This document shows positions 60,704 to 64,000 of a DNA stretch of 64,000 nucleotides, piece by piece. Origin of the DNA: Cupriavidus sp. U2 (GTDB lineage: Bacteria; Pseudomonadota; Gammaproteobacteria; Burkholderiales; Burkholderiaceae); assembly GCF_009663685.2 (NCBI RefSeq), contig NZ_RCOG02000002.1:62001-126000 (forward strand), in the 5' to 3' direction. The notes under the pieces are model-generated. The model did not search any database, had not been told where the DNA came from, and saw only the letters and a list, made by a program, of their open reading frames with translations. How positions within the stretch are numbered: position 1 is the first letter of the stretch; every line of letters starts with the position of its first letter. The translations under genes and the position numbers were made by a program.

Positions 60704-60821
60704 GCATTGCGCAGCAGGCTAGCGACGCCCGAACCCCGAGCACAATCGCCATACCCTTGAAATGGATTGCGCCCCGCCCCAAAACAAAAAACGCCACCAC
60801 GGGCCAGGCCCGGGTGGCGTC
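60704..60821. repeat. 118-bp terminator-containing repeat, copy 2
   Basis: 114 of 118 bases match 63098-63215 at an offset of 2,394 bp. Both copies end in the same hairpin terminator, which marks the duplicated block of the cassette. Confidence 0.88.
60782..60820 (-). terminator. Terminator copy 2 (minus strand)
   Basis: ACGCCACC (60791-60798) and GGTGGCGT (60813-60820) with inner CGGGCC/GGCCCG; on the minus strand a T-rich tail TTTTTTGTTT follows. It ends the PAAR unit transcript 33 bp after the CWSPN copy C gene. Confidence 0.85.
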
Positions 60822-60852
60822 CTGCTGCTGGTCGGCCATCGGCTAGCGCGGG

Positions 60853-61272
60853 CTACAGTGGCTCACAGGGGTTGGGAAAGGTTGCCCGATACATGCAGAA
60901 ACACATCTTCGCGGCGCCGTTCGGTCCGGCTGCGGCATAGAGGGACAGCCGGGTAGATTCGCCAATCCATAGGGAATCGTCTTTCCACGTCGGCCTGTTG
61001 TAAGTGAGGAACTCCCCATGCCAGTGATACAGCCAGCGCCCCTTCTGGTCGAACACCAAAATCCATCCAAAGCCCGTGCCGGGCGAATACAGTGCCGACG
61101 ACAGCAGGCTTTCCATTTGTATCAAATAGTATTGACGATTGGGACTCCAGCATCGCTCGCCAAACAGAAGGCTGTACGAGAAATTGGCGGCCATGAGAAG
61201 GAATGGGATGAGTGGGAGGAAATACCACCATTCCCGTTGTAAAATCCGGCGCAGCGAACGTTTGGCGGTCAT
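60853..61272 (-). CDS. CWSPN-family small membrane protein, candidate orphan immunity (copy C)
   Basis: A 139-residue protein with a longer N-terminus and one membrane anchor (WWYFLPLIPFLLMAANFSYSLLF), then the shared motif GERCWSPNRQYYLIQMESLLSSALYS, GFGWILVFDQKGRWLYHWHGEF and RPTWKDDSLWIG. It is the most diverged of three paralogues, with DKYGNL replaced by DQKGRW. It starts 4 bp after copy B. No effector gene is next to it apart from the broken one, so it may protect against a lost or foreign effector. Confidence 0.75.
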   Translation of the reverse strand: MTAKRSLRRILQREWWYFLPLIPFLLMAANFSYSLLFGERCWSPNRQYYLIQMESLLSSALYSPGTGFGWILVFDQKGRWLYHWHGEFLTYNRPTWKDDSLWIGESTRLSLYAAAGPNGAAKMCFCMYRATFPNPCEPL

Positions 61273-61276
61273 AGGG

Positions 61277-61642
61277 CTAATAGCAAATGCGATTCAAATC
61301 GCCTTCGCCTGCATCGCTGGGCAAGCGCAGACTGGCCTCCGGCTTGTTGAGGATCAGCACTTCGTTGCCCGCCCAGAATGGACCGCCTTGCGTGGTAAGG
61401 TCTCCGTCCCATCGATGCACAAGGTTGCCGTACTTGTCATAGACCAGAACCCAGCCTTCCTCGTAGCCGAATTGAGAGAACATCGCAGACCACAAACTCT
61501 GTTTCCGGACCATGAAATATTCGTGATTCGGGCTCCAGCAGTCGTCGTCGAACAAGATGCCGCGCTTCACAGCAAAGCTCACGCCCCCAATGAAAATGGC
61601 CAGAAGCATCCACCACAAGCGTCGCTTAATCCAGTGGAACAT
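61277..61642 (-). CDS. CWSPN-family small membrane protein, candidate immunity (copy B)
   Basis: A 121-residue paralogue of copy A with the same layout: anchor (RRLWWMLLAIFIGGVSFAV), then FDDDCWSPNHEYFMVRKQSL, YEEGWVLVYDKYGNLVHRWDGDL and GGPFWAGNEVL. Length and internal order equal copy A. Its start overlaps the end of the broken DUF6402 gene by 17 bp, exactly as copy A overlaps the intact one, so it was the partner of the now broken gene. The frame is intact, which suggests continued selection. Confidence 0.78.
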   Translation of the reverse strand: MFHWIKRRLWWMLLAIFIGGVSFAVKRGILFDDDCWSPNHEYFMVRKQSLWSAMFSQFGYEEGWVLVYDKYGNLVHRWDGDLTTQGGPFWAGNEVLILNKPEASLRLPSDAGEGDLNRICY

Positions 61643-62477
61643 GGTCGCTATGCGGCTGTACCCACAATATGTCGGAAAAAACGTAAAAATCGCCGCCTTC
61701 GTTTCGGGCTTTCTGCCAGCGCCGAAAGTCCACGTTTTTCGTTGGAACGAAACCCGGAAATCTGGCGGCTCTCAGTGCGGGCGGTGATCCGATATACGCG
61801 GCCATTTCTGCTTTCGACAAACACCGGTCTCGACTCCACACCCCCAAGCCAATCGCCATATCTGTGTACCAACTCGCGTTGGAAGTCGTACGTATCACGG
61901 CAATAGATGCCTACCTTGTCGATCTTGAAAATGTCACTCCCTGTTACGGGAGAGCGCATCGCCTGACCTTTGACAGCCAGCTTCAAGGTTCCCTTATTGA
62001 CCGCTCATTGAAGGTGTCGTTGTACGCGCCGAAAGGCTTGAGATTGACCTGGCATGTGGCATCCGCCATCACGGCGCTTCTCACGCCATACCCCAGGGTT
62101 GCATGTAAGCCGGGGGACCATCCGACGGCACGTAGCCGGTCCCGCAGTACAGCGAGGCCCCTGGGAGTATTCCAGCCCTTGCGCAACGCCTCGAATGCCG
62201 GAAGCACCGATTCGAAGCCCAGTAACCATTTCATGGTCACCAATCGACTTTCAACGCGAGACGCTGAAAGCACGGCCACATCGGTCCTTGTTCTTTCCTC
62301 CGCACCCATCACCCAAGCCGGCTTCGTTGCAAACCATCTGCGCATCAATGCGGCAGACACCCGCCAGCCCATCTTGTCCATGGCGCCGGGTATCTCGTCG
62401 AGATACATCTGGTCGACCTTCACAACCGCGCCTTGACGGTTGTCTTTCGGGCTGAGATTGGACGTAGCGATGCTCAT
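61626..62477 (-). pseudogene. Frameshifted DUF6402 gene
   Basis: Starting at ATG 62477 the frame encodes the same N-terminus as the intact copy (MSIATSNLSPKDNRQGAVVK). At about 61990 the reading breaks: 10 bp are missing where the intact copy reads DLFGA, so the rest of the helix reads in another frame (NKGTLKLAVKGQ). At about 61885 one extra base (after YDF) shifts it again into the frame coding NASWYTDMAIGLGVWSRD and the normal C-terminus. Two independent shifts make a functional product very unlikely. The start overlaps the PAAR stop by ATGA. Confidence 0.85.
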
Positions 62478-63061
62478 GATCGAATCCCCATTTCCGTTTG
62501 CGCGACCCATGCGAGGGTGATTGGCTCGCGGTCACAGCCGCAAATGGTGGCCGTCTTGCCGTCTGCCCCCGTGCACCCTTCGCGTGGCCCGTCCGGTGTA
62601 TCGATGCCCCATGCGAAGCCCGCCAGGGGCAGGCCTGTCCGCAAGTCCGTCAGGACAAAGTGCTCGTCGTAGTCGTCGGGGTTTCCTGCGGGATTGGCTC
62701 GTGCCGCAGCCGTCTCCACAGCGGGACCGGAATCGGGAAGAATCATCGAGCTGCGGCCATAGACGGCAATAATGCGAGCCGGTGACTTGCACTGGCACAT
62801 CACGAGATCACCGCCCAGGGCTTCCCGCGCTCCGCCTGCCACGAAATCCACCATCCTGTTGTGATATGGCGATCCGGGCGCCTCCACGATCACGCCAACG
62901 CTCTTGCACGCATCGCACCATGCCCGGTGTCCGACCAGTGCGACCGGGCGACTCCGACCATCCGGGCCCTCGATCGTGTTGTCCTGCGCGCCTTCGATAA
63001 CTTGACTGTTGCCGCCCGTATCGAGCGGATCGCCCATCACTGCCGTATAGAAAATCACCAT
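62474..63061 (-). CDS. PAAR-domain protein of a type VI secretion cargo unit
   Basis: A 195-residue protein. The N-terminal half has the PAAR signature: MGDPLDTGGNSQVIEG, NTIEGPDGRSRPVALVGHRAWCDACKSVGVIV, and GGDLVMCQCKSPARI with the zinc-binding Cys and His residues. A C-terminal extension (DEHFVLTDLRTGLPLAGFAWGI, GADGKTATICGCDREPITLAWV) lacks a known toxin motif and probably docks cargo. ATG 63061 (GGGGGCGGC ahead) is preferred to 63073. The gene heads the unit PAAR, broken DUF6402, and CWSPN copies B and C. VgrG and the T6SS core are not in the window. Confidence 0.92.
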   Translation of the reverse strand: MVIFYTAVMGDPLDTGGNSQVIEGAQDNTIEGPDGRSRPVALVGHRAWCDACKSVGVIVEAPGSPYHNRMVDFVAGGAREALGGDLVMCQCKSPARIIAVYGRSSMILPDSGPAVETAAARANPAGNPDDYDEHFVLTDLRTGLPLAGFAWGIDTPDGPREGCTGADGKTATICGCDREPITLAWVAQTEMGIRS

Positions 63062-63097
63062 GCCGCCCCCCATGACGAAATGCCATCGCCCTCGACA

Positions 63098-63215
63098 GCA
63101 TTGCGCAGCAGGCTAGCGACGCCCGAACCCGGAGCACAATCGCCGTACCCTTGAAATGGGTTGCGCCCCGCCCCGAAACAAAAAACGCCACCACGGGCCA
63201 GGCCCGGGTGGCGTC
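63098..63215. repeat. 118-bp terminator-containing repeat, copy 1
   Basis: Pairs with 60704-60821 (four mismatches). It lies upstream of the PAAR gene on the minus strand. Confidence 0.88.
63176..63214 (-). terminator. Terminator copy 1 (minus strand)
   Basis: ACGCCACC (63185-63192) and GGTGGCGT (63207-63214), with inner CGGGCC/GGCCCG, and a T-rich tail on the minus strand. It ends the transcript of the ABC binding-protein gene upstream of the PAAR unit. Confidence 0.85.
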
Positions 63216-63308
63216 AGTGCTACTGTCAGAACACCCCGTCCGTAGGAAAGCCGTCCGGTGTGCTGAGGTACTACAGGAAATGCATCAAAACTGTGGCAAT
63301 TGGGGCGA

Positions 63309-64000
63309 TTACTTGCCGCCGACCGTTTCCAGCACGGTCCACTTGCCGCCTTCGACCTTGTACACGGTGATACCGCCGTCCTTCAGGTCGCCGCGTGCGT
63401 CGTAGGCCAGGGTCTTGGTCGTCACGCCCTGCATGTTCGTGGCGGCCAGCACCGGCAGGTAGCGTGCCGGATCGGCCGAGCCGGCCTTGATCATGGCGGT
63501 CATCATCGCGGTGGCACCGTCATAGGCGTACGGCGAGTACGTCTGGACCTTCGAGCCAAAACGCTTCTCGTACTTCTTTTCGTAGGCCGCGCCACCGGGC
63601 ATCTGTTCCAGCGGCAGGCCAGCCAGCGACACCACGGTGCCTTCGGCTGCCGGGCCGGCCAGCTTCAGGAAGTTGTCGGTCTTGGACATCTCGCCCGATA
63701 CGATCGGGGCCTTCATGCCCAGTTCCTTGACCTGCTTGGCCATGGGGGCCGACTGGGTCTCGGCGCCGCCATAGAAGATCACGTCCGGGTTGCTGCGCTT
63801 GATGTTGGTCAGCACGGCCTTGAAGTCCACGGCCTTGTCGTTCGTGAATTCGCGGCGCACGATCTTGCCGCCGGCGGCCTTGGCGGCCTTCTCGAACTCG
63901 TCGGCCAGGCCCTGGCCGTACGCGGTGCGGTCGTCGACGATGGCGATGTTCTTCGCGCCCAGCTTCTTCACCACGAAGGCGCCGATCACCGAACCCTGCT
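63309..64000 (-). CDS. Branched-chain amino acid ABC transporter substrate-binding protein (LivJ-like), 5' end outside window
   Basis: The C-terminal 230 residues of a type 1 periplasmic binding protein. The frame continues past base 64000, so start and signal are not seen. Segments AIVDDRTAYGQGLADEFEKAA, VIFYGGAETQSAPMAKQVKELG, EGTVVSLAGLPLEQ, SPYAYDGATAMMTAMIKAGS and ALTLAYDARGDLKDGGITVYKVEGG-type (shown as TLAYDARGDLKDGGITVY) are typical of LivJ/LivK. It brings leucine, isoleucine or valine, or related amino acids, to a Liv permease, which must lie beyond the window or elsewhere. Confidence 0.92.
   Translation of the reverse strand, partial: QGSVIGAFVVKKLGAKNIAIVDDRTAYGQGLADEFEKAAKAAGGKIVRREFTNDKAVDFKAVLTNIKRSNPDVIFYGGAETQSAPMAKQVKELGMKAPIVSGEMSKTDNFLKLAGPAAEGTVVSLAGLPLEQMPGGAAYEKKYEKRFGSKVQTYSPYAYDGATAMMTAMIKAGSADPARYLPVLAATNMQGVTTKTLAYDARGDLKDGGITVYKVEGGKWTVLETVGGK

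Overview
The window reads as a 64 kb stretch of a GC-rich betaproteobacterial chromosome, most likely Cupriavidus or a close Burkholderiales relative. The inference rests on high GC codon use, on a gcl-hyi-glxR-ttuD-pyk glyoxylate block, on a CYP102 P450-reductase fusion of the kind known from Cupriavidus, and on general gene content. No similarity search was possible, so names come from recognised motifs, length and context. The window opens inside a DEDDh exonuclease-like gene and closes inside a LivJ-type ABC binding-protein gene; both are partial.

Layout. 1-9.6 kb: small stress genes (ArsC/YfgD-like reductase, GNAT), an AhpD-like/GNAT/azoreductase operon divergent from its MarR regulator with an inverted repeat between them, two M20 amidohydrolases, and a DctA-like symporter with a GntR regulator. 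9.7-11.6 kb: a LysR regulator and a membrane protein. 11.8-18.5 kb: the glyoxylate-to-pyruvate pathway gcl, hyi, glxR, ttuD, pyk, with a REP-like palindrome doublet between hyi and glxR. 18.7-25.6 kb: ypfJ-like protease, a secreted GKFD-repeat protein, rnk, a CadR-type MerR regulator with a perfect operator, htpX, a GlxA-like regulator and an MFS transporter. 25.8-33.9 kb: CYP102 fusion, arfB, a berberine-bridge-type oxidase, a Panacea-domain/membrane-protein pair, rtcB and a lipoprotein.

34.05-37.10 kb is a small low-GC island at tRNA-Arg(CCG). A 46-bp direct repeat of the tRNA 3' part bounds it, and it has no integrase. It holds a three-gene cassette starting with a TIGR04255-type protein, plus an opposing membrane-anchored gene. 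37.4-45.8 kb: dihaem cytochrome c, hemN with a perfect FNR box, a periplasmic-binding protein next to an OmpR-type two-component system, and rep helicase. 46.0-53.4 kb: glycine and serine catabolism, with a sigma70 promoter, tandem glycine riboswitch and terminator driving gcvT-gcvH-gcvP, followed by a DUF421 protein and sdaA. 53.5-58.8 kb: persulfide-dioxygenase-like hydrolase, ybdK, a cation/proton antiporter and a TPR protein.

58.9-63.1 kb is a type VI secretion cargo region on the minus strand: PAAR protein, a frameshifted DUF6402 gene, two small membrane-anchored CWSPN proteins, then an intact DUF6402 gene with a third CWSPN protein. A 118-bp terminator repeat and a 15-codon relic of the PAAR gene show that the second unit arose by duplication.

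The central metabolic genes fit together: allantoate-type amidohydrolase and glyoxylate genes feed pyruvate, while glycine cleavage and serine deaminase channel glycine and serine the same way. The accessory parts (tRNA island, T6SS cargo, Panacea pair) are the best places to look for undescribed biology.
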